The notes under the pieces: generated by a model
Told to the model about the DNA's origin: nothing
The model's input: the letters and a program-made list of their open reading frames with translations, nothing else
Database searches by the model: none
Part shown: positions 35,901-46,072 of the stretch, one piece after another
Position numbering within the stretch: position 1 is the stretch's first letter
Layout: each line of letters begins with the position of its first letter
Position numbers and translations under genes: made by a program
From: Aquipseudomonas ullengensis
GTDB taxonomy: Bacteria > Pseudomonadota > Gammaproteobacteria > Pseudomonadales > Pseudomonadaceae
DNA length: 64,000 bases
Reading direction: 5' to 3'
Assembly (NCBI RefSeq): GCF_014174475.1
Contig: NZ_JACJUD010000002.1
Location: 360,422 to 424,421, forward strand

Positions 35901-36482
35901 ATGCTAACCCAGGAAGACGATCAGCAGCTGGTCGAGCGCGTACAACGTGGCGACAAGCGAGCTTTTGATCTGCTGGTGCTCAAGTACCAGCACAAGATTC
36001 TCGGGTTGGTCGTGCGTTTCGTGCACGACAACCACGAAGCCCAGGATGTGGCACAAGAGGCATTTATCAAGGCGTATCGCGCGCTGGGCAATTTCCGCGG
36101 TGACAGTGCGTTTTATACCTGGCTGTACCGCATCGCCATCAACACGGCGAAGAACTACCTGGTCTCGCGTGGCCGTCGCCCGCCAGACAGTGATGTAAGT
36201 ACCGAGGATGCCGAGTTCTACGAGGGCGATCACGCACTCAAGGACAACGAGTCACCGGAACGGATGCTGCTGCGGGATGAAATCGAGGCCACCGTGCATC
36301 GCACCATCCAGCAGTTGCCCGAGGATCTGCGCACGGCCCTGACCCTGCGTGAATTCGATGGACTGAGTTATGAGGACATTGCCAGCGTCATGCAATGTCC
36401 GGTCGGCACTGTGCGATCGCGGATATTCCGGGCGCGTGAGGCCATCGATAAGTCCCTGCAACCGTTGTTGCAGGAAAGCTGA
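35901..36482 (+). CDS. algU: Extracytoplasmic-function sigma factor AlgU (RpoE/sigma-22)
   Basis: Sigma factor of 193 residues controlling envelope stress and exopolysaccharide genes. Region 2 (AQDVAQEAFIKAYRALGNFRG and AFYTWLYRIAINTAKNYL) and region 4 (LREFDGLSYEDIASVMQCPVGTVRSRIFRARE) are complete. ATG 35901 follows GGAGGAG. It is first in algU-mucA-mucB-mucD, with its anti-sigma factor starting 31 bp downstream, and is preceded by two AlgU-type promoters. Confidence 0.97.
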   Translation: MLTQEDDQQLVERVQRGDKRAFDLLVLKYQHKILGLVVRFVHDNHEAQDVAQEAFIKAYRALGNFRGDSAFYTWLYRIAINTAKNYLVSRGRRPPDSDVSTEDAEFYEGDHALKDNESPERMLLRDEIEATVHRTIQQLPEDLRTALTLREFDGLSYEDIASVMQCPVGTVRSRIFRAREAIDKSLQPLLQES

Positions 36483-36513
36483 GACAGCGGCGACAGCCAA
36501 GAGAGGAACCACC

Positions 36514-37104
36514 ATGAGTCGTGAAGCCCTGCAGGAATCGCTGTCCGCGGTGATGGATAACGAAGCGGACGAACTGGAACTGCGTCGAGTACTCGCCGCG
36601 AGCGACGATAACGAGCTGCGTGCTACCTGGTCGCGTTACCAGATAGCTCGTGCGGTGATGCACAAGGAGCTGCTGGAGCCGCGCCTGGATATCGCAGCCG
36701 CAGTCTCCGCTGCCCTGGCCGAAGAGGCCGTGCCTGCCAAGCCGGCAAGTGGCGTATGGCGCACGATTGGTCGTGTTGCGGTTGCCGCGTCGGTAACGGT
36801 CGCGGTGCTGGCTGGCGTGCGCTTCTACAATCAGGACGAGATCGGCGGTACGCAGCTGGCCCAGCAAGGTGCTCAACCAGGCCTGACGTTGCCGCAGATG
36901 CAAACCCAAGGGCCGGCGGTGCTGGCTGGTTACAACCCGGATGAGGGTGTAGTGCCGCAGCAGCCGAGTGTGCAGGTGCCTTCCGCCAATTGGCAGGAGC
37001 AGCGTCTGCCATCCTACCTGCGTCAGCATGCCCAACAGGCGGCGGCCAGTAGTGCGGACTCCGCGTTGCCTTACGCCCGCGCTGCTAGTCTGGAAAATCG
37101 CTGA
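36514..37104 (+). CDS. mucA: Anti-sigma factor MucA
   Basis: Inner-membrane protein of 196 residues that holds AlgU inactive until cleaved by AlgW and MucP. The cytoplasmic N-terminal domain (MSREALQESLSAVMDNEADELELRRVL, to about residue 80) binds AlgU. One membrane helix spans about residues 85-105 and a periplasmic tail follows. Reading frame and length are intact, so this copy does not show the truncations seen in mucoid isolates. ATG 36514 follows GAGAGGAA. Confidence 0.96.
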   Translation: MSREALQESLSAVMDNEADELELRRVLAASDDNELRATWSRYQIARAVMHKELLEPRLDIAAAVSAALAEEAVPAKPASGVWRTIGRVAVAASVTVAVLAGVRFYNQDEIGGTQLAQQGAQPGLTLPQMQTQGPAVLAGYNPDEGVVPQQPSVQVPSANWQEQRLPSYLRQHAQQAAASSADSALPYARAASLENR

Positions 37105-37112
37105 GGGGATTT

Positions 37113-38054
37113 ATGCGCGCCATTGCGTTCATTGCACTGCTCGGCTGGCTGGTGACTCCTGCCCAGGCAGCCGAACCTCAGGATTGGTTGCAGCGGATGG
37201 CCAAGTCCGCGCAGCAGAGCTTCCACGGTACTTTCGTCTACGAGCGTAATGGCAACTTCTCTACCCATGCGGTCTGGCACAAAGCGGGTGCCGACGGTGT
37301 GCATGAGCGGCTGCTACAGCTCGATGGACCTGCCCAGGAGGTTCTTCGTGTCGATGGGCGTCCTCAGTGCATGAGTGACGGCCTGGCTGACGAAATGCCT
37401 GATGTGCAGTGGTCGTCTCGCCACCTTGATGCAGCCCTACTCGAAAAACGTTATGACCTGCGTGTTATCGGTCGCTCACGGGTAGCGGGGCGCTCCGCGG
37501 TGGTTCTGGTGCTGATGCCGCGCGACCAGCATCGTTATGCCTTCGAACTGCATCTGGATGAAGAGACGGCGTTGCCGCTCAAGTCGCTGTTGATCAGTGA
37601 GAAGGGCCAGTTGCTCGAGCGCTTCCAGTTCATCGACCTGGATCTGAGCGATGCTGTGAAGGATGAGGCACTGTTGCCGAGTGCGACATGCAAGCCGGTG
37701 AGCTTCAACAAGGTTGCCGAGCTGACTCAGCCCTGGCGTGCCGGCTGGCTGCCGCCGGGCTTTGAGTTGAATCAGTCGTTGCAGCGCGCCAGTCCGACTT
37801 CTTCTGATCCGGTGGCCTACCTGATGTACGGCGATGGCTTGGCGCGCTTCTCGGTCTTCCTTGAGCCCCTGCACGGCGTGGCGGTCGAGGACTCGCGTCG
37901 CCAGTTGGGGCCCACCGCAGTGGTTTCCCGGCGTATGGCGACTGCCGATGGCGATGTGATGGTCACCGTGGTTGGCGAAATCCCGGTGGGAACTGCCGAG
38001 CGTGTCGCGCTGTCTATGCAAGCGGCTGCCGCGACGGCCAGTAGCGCGCAGTAA
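37113..38054 (+). CDS. mucB: Periplasmic regulator MucB (RseB-like)
   Basis: Protects MucA from proteolysis and senses lipopolysaccharide intermediates. The 313-residue precursor has a signal peptide (ending AQAAEP) and the MucB/RseB N-terminal pattern QDWLQRMAKSAQQSFHGTFVYERNG. It starts 8 bp after mucA. In P. aeruginosa mucC would follow; here it does not. Confidence 0.95.
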   Translation: MRAIAFIALLGWLVTPAQAAEPQDWLQRMAKSAQQSFHGTFVYERNGNFSTHAVWHKAGADGVHERLLQLDGPAQEVLRVDGRPQCMSDGLADEMPDVQWSSRHLDAALLEKRYDLRVIGRSRVAGRSAVVLVLMPRDQHRYAFELHLDEETALPLKSLLISEKGQLLERFQFIDLDLSDAVKDEALLPSATCKPVSFNKVAELTQPWRAGWLPPGFELNQSLQRASPTSSDPVAYLMYGDGLARFSVFLEPLHGVAVEDSRRQLGPTAVVSRRMATADGDVMVTVVGEIPVGTAERVALSMQAAAATASSAQ

Positions 38055-38290
38055 ATATTGAGGCGATCGGTTCTCCGATCGCTCAGCCGCTCAGGCTGCC
38101 GTCGTCTCTCGTAATGTTGAGCTTTTTGTGCGCCGCGGCTAGCGGTGTGCGGCCTGGGAGTGGCTGAGTTCGGCTGAAATGCTCGCCGAACGTGCTGGGA
38201 TGGCTGTGGGGTGGTTGGTCGAGTTTCTGTGCAGGCAGACGACCTATTCCGTTAGAAACGCTTGTTCCTTTGTGGATGGAGCTGCAGTAA
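38055..38290 (+). other. mucB-mucD spacer lacking mucC
   Basis: The 236-bp spacer has no reading frame resembling MucC. A hairpin GCGATCGG (38063-38070) / CCGATCGC (38075-38082) with a TTCT loop lies just after mucB but lacks a T run. It could be an attenuator or processing site separating mucD from the upstream genes. A TGGATGGAGC stretch carries the mucD ribosome site. Confidence 0.6.
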
Positions 38291-39712
38291 ATGCTGAATC
38301 TGAGAACCTCTTTATCCGGCCTTTTTTCCCTGTTTTTGCTGGCTCAGGCGTCTTTGGCGCATGCCGAGCTGCCCGATTTCACCGAGCTGGTCGAGCAGGC
38401 CTCGCCTGCCGTGGTGAACATCAGTACCCGGCAGAACCTGCCGCAGCGTGAAGTCGCCATTCAGGGCCAGATGCCCGACTTGCAAGGCTTGCCGCCGCAG
38501 TTTCGCGAGTTCTTCGAGCGCAGTCTGCCGCAGATGCCGCGCAATCCTGGCTCGCGCCAGCGCGAGGCGCAGTCTCTGGGTTCCGGCTTCATCATTTCCG
38601 ATGATGGCTACATCCTGACCAACAACCATGTAGTGGCGGATGCCGATGAGATCATCGTGCGCCTGTCGGATCGCAGCGAGCTGCAGGCCAAGCTGATTGG
38701 TGCCGACCCGCGTACCGACGTGGCATTGCTCAAGGTCGAGGGCAAGAACCTGCCGACATTGAAGGTCGGTAAGCCTGACGAGCTGAAAGTCGGCAGTTGG
38801 GTGCTGGCCATTGGCTCGCCCTTCGGCTTCGATCATTCGGCGACGGCCGGTATCGTCTCGGCCAAGGGGCGCAGCCTGCCCAACGAGAACTATGTACCGT
38901 TCATCCAGACTGATGTGGCGATCAACCCGGGTAACTCGGGTGGTCCGCTGTTCAATCTGGATGGCCAGGTGATCGGTATCAATTCGCAGATCTACACCCG
39001 CTCAGGCGGTTTTATGGGCGTGTCGTTCGCTATTCCGATCGATGTGGCCATGGATGTGGCGAACCAGCTGAAATCCGGTGGCAAGGTCAGTCGCGGTTGG
39101 CTGGGCGTGGTGATTCAGGAAGTGAACAAGGATCTTGCCGAGTCCTTCGGTCTGGAGAAACCGGCGGGTGCGCTGGTGGCCCAGGTGATGGAGGATGGCC
39201 CGGCGGCCAAGGGCGGCCTGCAGGTTGGCGATGTGATTCTTAGCCTCAACGACCAGCCGATCATCCTGTCTGCCGACCTGCCGCACTTGGTGGGGGCGAT
39301 GAAGGCGGGGAGCAAGGCTGACCTGGAAGTGATTCGCGAAGGTGAGCGCAAGCGTCTGCAGATGACCGTTGGCAGCTTGCCGGAAGATGGCGACGAACTG
39401 GCTGCAGGCGAGAGCTCCGGTGTCGAGCGCAGCAGCAATCGCTTGGGTGTGGCAGTTGCCGAGCTGGCCGCCGAGCAGAAGAAATCCCTCGACCTGCGCG
39501 GTGGCGTAGTGATCAAGGAAGTGCAGGATGGCCCGGCGGCGCTGATTGGTTTGCGTCCGGGGGATGTCATCACGCACCTGAATAACCAGGCGATCGACTC
39601 AGCCAAGACGTTCACCACGGTAGTCAAGGAACTGCCGGCCAATCGCTCGGTGTCGATGCGCGTATTGCGCGAGGGCAGGGCCAGCTTCATTACCTTCAAA
39701 TTGAGCGAATAA
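38291..39712 (+). CDS. mucD: Periplasmic serine protease/chaperone MucD (DegP family)
   Basis: Degrades misfolded envelope proteins and dampens AlgU activation. The 473-residue precursor has a signal peptide (ending AHA) and a trypsin-like domain with the catalytic triad H113 (NNHVV), D143 (RTDVALL) and S216 (NPGNSGGPL). Two PDZ domains follow, each with a typical carboxylate-binding loop region (RGWLGVVIQ and NRLGVAVAEL). Length is typical, and the gene is followed by a strong terminator. Confidence 0.96.
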   Translation: MLNLRTSLSGLFSLFLLAQASLAHAELPDFTELVEQASPAVVNISTRQNLPQREVAIQGQMPDLQGLPPQFREFFERSLPQMPRNPGSRQREAQSLGSGFIISDDGYILTNNHVVADADEIIVRLSDRSELQAKLIGADPRTDVALLKVEGKNLPTLKVGKPDELKVGSWVLAIGSPFGFDHSATAGIVSAKGRSLPNENYVPFIQTDVAINPGNSGGPLFNLDGQVIGINSQIYTRSGGFMGVSFAIPIDVAMDVANQLKSGGKVSRGWLGVVIQEVNKDLAESFGLEKPAGALVAQVMEDGPAAKGGLQVGDVILSLNDQPIILSADLPHLVGAMKAGSKADLEVIREGERKRLQMTVGSLPEDGDELAAGESSGVERSSNRLGVAVAELAAEQKKSLDLRGGVVIKEVQDGPAALIGLRPGDVITHLNNQAIDSAKTFTTVVKELPANRSVSMRVLREGRASFITFKLSE

Positions 39713-39727
39713 GTTTGCGGATATAGA

Positions 39728-39760
39728 AAAAGGGGCGGTTTTTACCGCCCCTTTTCTTTG
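39728..39760 (+). terminator. Intrinsic terminator after mucD
   Basis: A 12-bp stem AAAAGGGGCGGT (39728-39739) pairs with ACCGCCCCTTTT (39744-39755) over a TTTT loop, followed by CTTTG. It ends the algU operon. Confidence 0.93.
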
Positions 39761-39864
39761 TGGTCTGCCAGCGGCCACGCGTGACGCGGTATGCCGCGAT
39801 CAGTTAGAATTCCCGGCTATTTTTCGACGGGCAGCCTGCCCGCGGCTTTTTCGAGTGTTGATCC

Positions 39865-41664
39865 GTGAGCGACCTGAGTCATATCCGCAATTTCTCCATC
39901 ATCGCCCACATCGACCATGGCAAGTCGACCCTGGCCGACCGCTTCATCCAGATGTGCGGCGGCCTGTCCGAGCGCGAAATGGAGGCCCAGGTACTGGACT
40001 CCATGGATCTGGAACGCGAGCGCGGCATCACCATCAAAGCCCACAGCGTGACCCTGTATTACACGGCGCGTAATGGCAAAACCTACCAGCTGAACTTCAT
40101 CGACACCCCGGGTCACGTCGACTTCACCTATGAAGTCAGTCGCTCGCTGGCGGCCTGTGAAGGTGCCCTGCTGGTCGTGGATGCCGGTCAGGGCGTCGAG
40201 GCGCAGTCGGTTGCCAACTGCTACACCGCCATCGAGCAGGGCCTTGAGGTCATGCCGGTGCTGAACAAGATGGACCTGCCACAGGCAGATCCGGACAAGG
40301 TCAAGGACGAGATCGAGCACATCATCGGCATCGATGCCACTGACGCCGTGGCCTGTAGCGCCAAGAGCGGCATGGGCGTGGACGAGGTGCTGGAGCGCTT
40401 GGTCGAGGTGATCCCTGCGCCGACCGGCGACATCGATGCGCCGCTGCAGGCGCTGATCATCGACTCCTGGTTCGACAACTATCTCGGTGTGGTCTCCCTG
40501 GTGCGCGTGCGTCACGGCCGCATCAAGAAAGGCGACAAGGTGCTGGTCAAGTCCACTGGCAAGATCCACCAGGTTGACAGCGTGGGCGTGTTCACGCCGA
40601 AGCACACCGCCACCGAAGACCTCAAGGCCGGTGAAGTGGGCTTCATCATCGCTGGCATCAAGGATATTCACGGTGCACCGGTGGGTGACACCCTGACCCT
40701 GTCCAATACCCCCGATGTCGACATGCTGCCAGGCTTCAAACGGGTCAAGCCGCAGGTCTATGCCGGTCTGTTCCCGGTCAGCTCCGACGATTTCGAAGAC
40801 TTCCGCGAAGCCCTGCAGAAGCTGACGCTGAACGATGCAGCGTTGCAGTACGAGCCGGAAAGCTCCGAGGCCCTGGGCTTTGGCTTCCGTATCGGCTTCC
40901 TCGGCATGCTGCACATGGAGATCATCCAGGAGCGCCTGGAGCGTGAGTACGATCTCGACCTGATCACCACTGCGCCGACTGTAATTTTTGAGCTGCTGTT
41001 GAAGACGGGGGAGACGATCTACGTCGATAACCCGTCCAAACTACCGGACCTGTCGTTGGTCGAGGATATGCGCGAGCCGATCGTGCGCGCCAATATCCTG
41101 GTACCCCAGGAGCACCTGGGCAACGTCATCACCCTGTGCATCGAGAAGCGTGGCGTGCAGCGCGACATGCAGTTCCTCAGCAGCCAGGTGCAGGTCTGCT
41201 ACGACCTGCCGATGAACGAGGTGGTACTGGACTTCTTCGATCGCCTGAAGTCGGTCAGTCGTGGTTATGCCTCGCTGGACTACAGTTTCGACCGTTTCGA
41301 GAGCGCCAACCTGGTCAAGCTGGATGTGCTGATCAACGGTGAGAAGGTAGATGCCTTGGCACTCATCGTGCATCGCGACAAGGCCCACTATAAAGGCCGT
41401 GCGCTGACCGAGAAGATGAAAGAGCTGATCCCGCGGCAGATGTTCGACGTGGCGATCCAGGCGGCCATCGGTGGGCAGATCGTGGCGCGTACAACGGTCA
41501 AGGCGCTGCGCAAGAACGTATTGGCCAAGTGCTACGGCGGCGACGTCAGCCGTAAGAAAAAACTGCTGGAGAAGCAGAAGGCCGGTAAGAAAAGGATGAA
41601 GCAGGTTGGCAGCGTGGAAATCCCGCAAGAAGCCTTCCTGGCCGTACTCAAGGTGGATAGCTAA
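39865..41664 (+). CDS. lepA: Elongation factor 4 (back-translocase LepA)
   Basis: Ribosome-associated GTPase of 599 residues. The G domain is complete: AHIDHGKST (G1), DTPGHVDF (G3), NKMDLPQ (G4) and SAKSG (G5). The LepA-specific C-terminal region with [22 protein letters not shown] is present. GTG 39865 starts the family's [22 protein letters not shown]. Its stop lies 5 bp before lepB, so the two form one unit. Confidence 0.97.
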   Translation: MSDLSHIRNFSIIAHIDHGKSTLADRFIQMCGGLSEREMEAQVLDSMDLERERGITIKAHSVTLYYTARNGKTYQLNFIDTPGHVDFTYEVSRSLAACEGALLVVDAGQGVEAQSVANCYTAIEQGLEVMPVLNKMDLPQADPDKVKDEIEHIIGIDATDAVACSAKSGMGVDEVLERLVEVIPAPTGDIDAPLQALIIDSWFDNYLGVVSLVRVRHGRIKKGDKVLVKSTGKIHQVDSVGVFTPKHTATEDLKAGEVGFIIAGIKDIHGAPVGDTLTLSNTPDVDMLPGFKRVKPQVYAGLFPVSSDDFEDFREALQKLTLNDAALQYEPESSEALGFGFRIGFLGMLHMEIIQERLEREYDLDLITTAPTVIFELLLKTGETIYVDNPSKLPDLSLVEDMREPIVRANILVPQEHLGNVITLCIEKRGVQRDMQFLSSQVQVCYDLPMNEVVLDFFDRLKSVSRGYASLDYSFDRFESANLVKLDVLINGEKVDALALIVHRDKAHYKGRALTEKMKELIPRQMFDVAIQAAIGGQIVARTTVKALRKNVLAKCYGGDVSRKKKLLEKQKAGKKRMKQVGSVEIPQEAFLAVLKVDS

Positions 41665-41669
41665 TACCT

Positions 41670-42524
41670 ATGTCGTTCAACTTCCCGCTGATTCTGGTGA
41701 TTGCCGTTGCGGTTTGCGGCGTGTTGGCCCTGCTCGATCTGCTGCTGCTGGCGCCACGCCGGCGGGTAGCGATTGCGGCGTATCAGGGGCAGGTTGGTGA
41801 GCCGGACGAGGCGGTACTGCAGCGCCTGAACCGCGAGCCGTTGTTGGTCGAGTACGGTAAATCGTTCTTTCCGGTGCTGGCGATCGTGCTGGTGCTGCGC
41901 TCCTTCCTGCTGGAGCCGTTCCAGATCCCGTCCGGTTCGATGAAGCCGACGCTGGAAGTGGGCGACTTCATTCTGGTCAACAAGTTTGCCTACGGCATTC
42001 GCTTGCCAGTGCTGGATACCAAGATCATCGAAGTGGGCGATCCGCAGCGCGGCGATGTCATGGTATTCCGCTACCCCAGTGATCCCAGCGTCAACTACAT
42101 CAAGCGCGTCGTGGGATTGGCTGGCGACCATATTCGCTATACCAGCAACAAGCGCCTGCTGATCAACGGCGAGCCAGTAGCGGAGCAAATGCTCGGCGAA
42201 GAGGCGGGCAGCCTGGGTAGTGCGGTGCTCTACAAGGAGAAGCTCGGTGAAGCCGAGCACCTGATCCGCAAGGAAATGCGCCGCAACTACATCGATCCGG
42301 GTACTGAGTGGGTGGTGCCGAAGGGCTACTACTTCATGATGGGCGACAATCGCGACAACTCCAACGACAGCCGTTACTGGAATGACTCGAAGATCCCCAG
42401 GGATCTGCTGGGCATGGTGCCGGACCGCAATATCGTCGGTAAGGCCTTTGCCGTGTGGATGAGTTGGCCGGAGCCCAAGCTGCGTAGCGTGCCCAACTTC
42501 TCCCGGGTCGGCCTGATCCACTAA
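41670..42524 (+). CDS. lepB: Signal peptidase I
   Basis: Inner-membrane serine protease of 284 residues that removes signal peptides from exported proteins. Two N-terminal membrane helices (residues 5-27 and about 66-83) precede the periplasmic catalytic domain. That domain has S90 in IPSGSMKPTLEVGD and the general-base K145 in NYIKRVVGLAGDHI. MMGDNRDNSNDSRYW is conserved near the C-terminus. It is coupled to lepA. Confidence 0.96.
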   Translation: MSFNFPLILVIAVAVCGVLALLDLLLLAPRRRVAIAAYQGQVGEPDEAVLQRLNREPLLVEYGKSFFPVLAIVLVLRSFLLEPFQIPSGSMKPTLEVGDFILVNKFAYGIRLPVLDTKIIEVGDPQRGDVMVFRYPSDPSVNYIKRVVGLAGDHIRYTSNKRLLINGEPVAEQMLGEEAGSLGSAVLYKEKLGEAEHLIRKEMRRNYIDPGTEWVVPKGYYFMMGDNRDNSNDSRYWNDSKIPRDLLGMVPDRNIVGKAFAVWMSWPEPKLRSVPNFSRVGLIH

Positions 42525-42628
42525 TCATCGAAAATGCGCGGTGCTGTTCAATCGGGCAGCAGCTGCTTATATATAGTCGTGGCCTTCGCCTGCGGGCATT
42601 ACAACAACACTGACAATTGGGGTCGAAG

Positions 42629-43006
42629 ATGACATTTGCGCGTTCGCAGAAAGGGATGTCTTTTCTGGGCTGGATGTTGATTCTGGCGGTTGTGGCTTTC
42701 CTGGCCAGTACCGCCTTCAAGATGTTTCCGCATTACATGGACTTCATGTCGCTGGAGAAGATCATCAGCTCTGTCGAGACTGATCAGGCACTGCAGATCC
42801 GTACGGTCGGCGAGTTCTATGAGCACGTAGAGAAGGGCATGACCGTCAACGGCATTCGTGATCTCAAGCTGGAAGATATCCTTGAGGTCAAACTGGAAAA
42901 CAACGAATTCCAGGTCCATCTGCAGTACGAAAAGCGTGAGCACATGATCGAGAACCTCGATCTCGTCGCCAATTTCGATAAAGAATTCCGCGTAAGAGCC
43001 CAGTGA
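42629..43006 (+). CDS. DUF4845 membrane protein
   Basis: Small bitopic protein of 125 residues with an N-terminal pilin-like start ([21 protein letters not shown]) and a periplasmic alpha/beta tail. The function is unknown, but this gene is conserved between lepB and rnc in Pseudomonas and relatives. ATG 42629 is used rather than an in-frame start 4 codons earlier because it fits a GGGGTCGAAG leader. Its stop overlaps the rnc start by 4 bp. Confidence 0.87.
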   Translation: MTFARSQKGMSFLGWMLILAVVAFLASTAFKMFPHYMDFMSLEKIISSVETDQALQIRTVGEFYEHVEKGMTVNGIRDLKLEDILEVKLENNEFQVHLQYEKREHMIENLDLVANFDKEFRVRAQ

Positions 43007-43692
43007 GTACATCGTTGCCGCGTCTCGAGCGCAAGCTCGGGTACACCTTCAAAGACCAGGAGCTGATGCTCCTGGCACTCACTCACCGCAGTTTTGCCGG
43101 GCGCAACAATGAGCGTCTGGAGTTCCTCGGCGACGCCATCCTCAACTTCATCGCGGGGGAAGCCCTGTTCGAGCGCTTTCCTCAGGCGCGTGAAGGTCAG
43201 CTGTCGCGTTTGCGCGCGCGCCTGGTGAAAGGTGAGACGCTGGCAGTGCTGGCGCGTGGCTTCGATCTGGGGGAATACCTGCGTCTGGGCTCCGGCGAGC
43301 TAAAAAGCGGTGGTTTTCGTCGCGAGTCGATCCTGGCCGACGCCCTGGAAGCCCTGATTGGTGCGATCTACCTGGATGCCGGCATGGAGGCTGCGCGTGA
43401 TCGCGTGCTGGCCTGGCTGAGCAACGAGTTGGAGAGCCTGACGCTGGTAGATACCAACAAGGACCCGAAGACCCGTCTGCAGGAGTTTCTGCAGTCGCGC
43501 GGGGTTGATCTGCCACGCTATGAAGTGGTGGATATCCAGGGCGAGCCGCACTGCCGAACCTTTTTTGTGCAGTGCGAAATCGCCCTGCTGAGTGATAAGA
43601 CCCAGGGGCACGGTGCCAGTCGGCGCATTGCCGAACAGGTCGCCGCCGCTGCTGCCCTGGTGGCGCTGGGCGTGGAGAACAGTCATGACTGA
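43003..43692 (+). CDS. rnc: Ribonuclease III
   Basis: Endonuclease that cuts double-stranded RNA during rRNA processing, 229 residues. The catalytic signature [12 protein letters not shown] carries the metal-binding Glu/Asp. A dsRNA-binding domain begins near [14 protein letters not shown]. It starts with GTG 43003 overlapping the DUF4845 stop, and its end overlaps era by 8 bp, so rnc and era are coupled. Confidence 0.97.
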   Translation: MSTSLPRLERKLGYTFKDQELMLLALTHRSFAGRNNERLEFLGDAILNFIAGEALFERFPQAREGQLSRLRARLVKGETLAVLARGFDLGEYLRLGSGELKSGGFRRESILADALEALIGAIYLDAGMEAARDRVLAWLSNELESLTLVDTNKDPKTRLQEFLQSRGVDLPRYEVVDIQGEPHCRTFFVQCEIALLSDKTQGHGASRRIAEQVAAAAALVALGVENSHD

Positions 43693-44587
43693 TACACCCG
43701 TTAGCCGCTGCGGTTATGTCGCCATTGTCGGGCGTCCCAATGTGGGCAAATCGACACTGCTCAACCATATTCTCGGGCAGAAACTTGCCATCACCTCGCG
43801 CAAGCCGCAGACCACCCGCCACAACATGCTCGGGATCAAGACCGAGGCTGAGGTGCAGGCCATCTACGTCGACACGCCGGGGCTGCACAAGAACAACGAG
43901 AAAGCGCTCAACCGCTACATGAACAAGACCGCGTCAGCGGCATTGAAAGATGTCGACGTGGTGATCTTCGTGGTTGATCGCACGCGCTGGACCGATGAAG
44001 ACCAGATGGTTCTCGAACGCATCCAGTATGTGCAGGGACCGGTGATACTGGCGATAAACAAGACTGATCGCATCGAAGACAAGGTCGAGCTGATGCCCCA
44101 CCTGGAGTGGCTGCAGCAGCAGTTGCCGAATGCCGAGATCGTGCCGATTTCTGCGCAGCAGGGGCACAATCTGGAGACCCTGGAGAAACTGGTCGCCGAG
44201 AATCTGCCGGAAAATGAGCACTTTTTCCCGGAAGATCAGATTACCGACCGCTCCAGCCGCTTTCTGGCTGCCGAGCTGGTGCGCGAGAAGATCATGCGTC
44301 AGCTGGGTGCCGAGTTGCCGTACCAGATCACCGTGGAAATCGAAGAGTTCAAGCAGGAAGGCCGCATCCTGCATATTCATGCGCTGATTCTGGTCGAGCG
44401 TGATGGGCAGAAAAAAATCATCATTGGCGACAAGGGCGAGCGCATCAAGCGCATTGGCCAGGAGGCGCGCAAGGACATGGAGGTGCTGTTTGACTCCAAG
44501 GTCATGCTCAATCTCTGGGTCAAGGTGAAGGGTGGCTGGTCCGATGACGAGCGGGCGCTGCGTTCGCTGGGTTACAACGACATCTAA
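43685..44587 (+). CDS. era: GTPase Era
   Basis: Ribosome-assembly GTPase of 300 residues acting on 16S rRNA. The G domain has GRPNVGKST (G1), DTPG (G3) and NKTD (G4). A C-terminal KH-type RNA-binding domain carries [20 protein letters not shown] 43685 overlaps the end of rnc. Confidence 0.97.
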   Translation: MTDTPVSRCGYVAIVGRPNVGKSTLLNHILGQKLAITSRKPQTTRHNMLGIKTEAEVQAIYVDTPGLHKNNEKALNRYMNKTASAALKDVDVVIFVVDRTRWTDEDQMVLERIQYVQGPVILAINKTDRIEDKVELMPHLEWLQQQLPNAEIVPISAQQGHNLETLEKLVAENLPENEHFFPEDQITDRSSRFLAAELVREKIMRQLGAELPYQITVEIEEFKQEGRILHIHALILVERDGQKKIIIGDKGERIKRIGQEARKDMEVLFDSKVMLNLWVKVKGGWSDDERALRSLGYNDI

Positions 44588-44590
44588 GCC

Positions 44591-45289
44591 ATGCAGGTCA
44601 GCGCGCAATCGGCCTATGTCCTGCATAGCCGTGCCTACCGCGAGAGCAGCGCGCTGGTCGATATCCTCACCCCGCAAGGGCGTTTTCGCGCCGTTTTGCG
44701 CGGTGCCCGTGGCAAGGCCGGCACGCTGGCGCGCCCGTTCATTCCGCTGGAAATGGAATTCCGCGGGCGTGGCGAGCTGAAGAATATTGCCCGTCTGGAG
44801 GCTGCCGGCGTTCCCAACCTGTTGAGTGGTTCTGCGTTGTTCAGCGGGCTGTATCTCAACGAACTGCTGATTCGCCTGTTGCCTGCAGAAGACCCGCATC
44901 CCGAGCTGTTCGAACACTACGCCCTGAGCCTGCGCGCACTGGCGGCCAATCCGCCGCTGGAGCCCTTGTTGCGGTCGTTCGAATGGCGTCTGCTGGATGA
45001 GCTGGGCTATGGTTTTGCCCTTGACGTCGATCTGGCTGGTCAGCCGATCAAGCGTGATGGCCTGTATCGCCTGCAGCCCGATGCGGGCATGGAGCAGGTT
45101 GCCCAGTTGCAACCAGGCTTGTTTCAAGGCGCTGACCTGCTCGCCATGGCGCAGGCCGACTGGGCCTCCCCTGGCGCTCTGGCGGCGGCCAAGCGGCTGA
45201 TGCGTCAGGCCCTCGCGCCACATCTGGGTGGCCGACCGCTGGTCAGCCGCGAACTCTTCATGAATCTCAAGGAACCTGCCCGTGACTGA
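44591..45289 (+). CDS. recO: DNA repair protein RecO
   Basis: Mediator of RecA loading in gap repair, 232 residues. The N-terminal OB fold is recognised by [25 protein letters not shown] and the helical C-terminal half follows. Zinc-binding cysteines are absent, as is usual in gamma-proteobacterial RecO. It begins 3 bp after era and overlaps pdxJ by 8 bp. Confidence 0.94.
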   Translation: MQVSAQSAYVLHSRAYRESSALVDILTPQGRFRAVLRGARGKAGTLARPFIPLEMEFRGRGELKNIARLEAAGVPNLLSGSALFSGLYLNELLIRLLPAEDPHPELFEHYALSLRALAANPPLEPLLRSFEWRLLDELGYGFALDVDLAGQPIKRDGLYRLQPDAGMEQVAQLQPGLFQGADLLAMAQADWASPGALAAAKRLMRQALAPHLGGRPLVSRELFMNLKEPARD

Positions 45290-46028
45290 AGCCAACCGTA
45301 TTCTGCTCGGCATCAATATCGATCATGTGGCCACGTTGCGTCAGGCGCGTGGTACCCGCTATCCGGACCCGGTGAAAGCCGCGCTGGATGCCGAGGAGGC
45401 GGGGGCCGATGGCATCACCGTGCACTTGCGTGAGGATCGTCGGCATATCCAGGAACGCGACGTACGCCTGTTGAAGGATGTGCTGCAGACGCGGATGAAC
45501 TTCGAGATGGGCGTGACCGATTTCATGCTGGAGTTTGCCGAAAGCATCCGTCCTGAGCATGTCTGCCTGGTGCCGGAAACCCGGCAAGAGCTGACCACCG
45601 AGGGTGGTCTGGATGTGGCGGGCCAAGAGGAACGCATCAAGGTTGCCGTGCAACGCCTGGCGCGCCTGGGGTGCGAGGTGTCGTTGTTCATTGATGCCGA
45701 TGAGCGGCAGATCGAGGCCTCGCGACGTGTCGGTGCCCCTGCTATCGAACTGCACACGGGTCGTTATGCTGATGCGCTCTCTCCTGAAGAGACCGCGCGT
45801 GAACTGGCGCGTATCCGTGATGGCGTCAGCTGCGGGTTGGCCCATGGCCTGATCGTCAACGCTGGTCATGGATTGCACTACCACAACGTCGAGCCGGTCG
45901 CGGCGATTGCTGGGGTGCATGAATTGAATATCGGCCACGCCATCGTCGCTCATGCCCTGTTCGTCGGCTTCAAGTCGGCGGTGTCAGAGATGAAACAACT
46001 GATTGCCGCTGCTGCTGCGCGGGGCTGA
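45282..46028 (+). CDS. pdxJ: Pyridoxine 5'-phosphate synthase
   Basis: Condenses 1-deoxy-D-xylulose 5-phosphate with an aminoacetone phosphate to make pyridoxine 5'-phosphate. The 248-residue TIM-barrel protein has [22 protein letters not shown] at the N-terminus and the conserved [28 protein letters not shown] lies near the C-terminal phosphate site. GTG 45282 overlaps recO. A terminator follows. Confidence 0.97.
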   Translation: MTEANRILLGINIDHVATLRQARGTRYPDPVKAALDAEEAGADGITVHLREDRRHIQERDVRLLKDVLQTRMNFEMGVTDFMLEFAESIRPEHVCLVPETRQELTTEGGLDVAGQEERIKVAVQRLARLGCEVSLFIDADERQIEASRRVGAPAIELHTGRYADALSPEETARELARIRDGVSCGLAHGLIVNAGHGLHYHNVEPVAAIAGVHELNIGHAIVAHALFVGFKSAVSEMKQLIAAAAARG

Positions 46029-46036
46029 AATTGAGT

Positions 46037-46070
46037 AAGGGCGACTCGCTAGGCTGGTCGCCCTTGTTCT
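46037..46070 (+). terminator. Terminator after pdxJ
   Basis: AAGGGCGAC (46037-46045) pairs with GTCGCCCTT (46057-46065), loop 11 bases, followed by GTTCT. The T content is modest but placement fits the end of the lepA-pdxJ operon. Confidence 0.75.
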
Positions 46071-46072
46071 AA

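Noticed and set aside
38179..38451. 90-residue plus-strand frame as a possible mucC remnant
   Set aside because: The sequence does not resemble a MucC-type membrane protein and it overlaps the mucD start in another frame.
43934..45316. 460-residue minus-strand open frame across era and recO
   Set aside because: Both sense-strand genes are certain and overlap-coupled; the antisense frame has no family resemblance.
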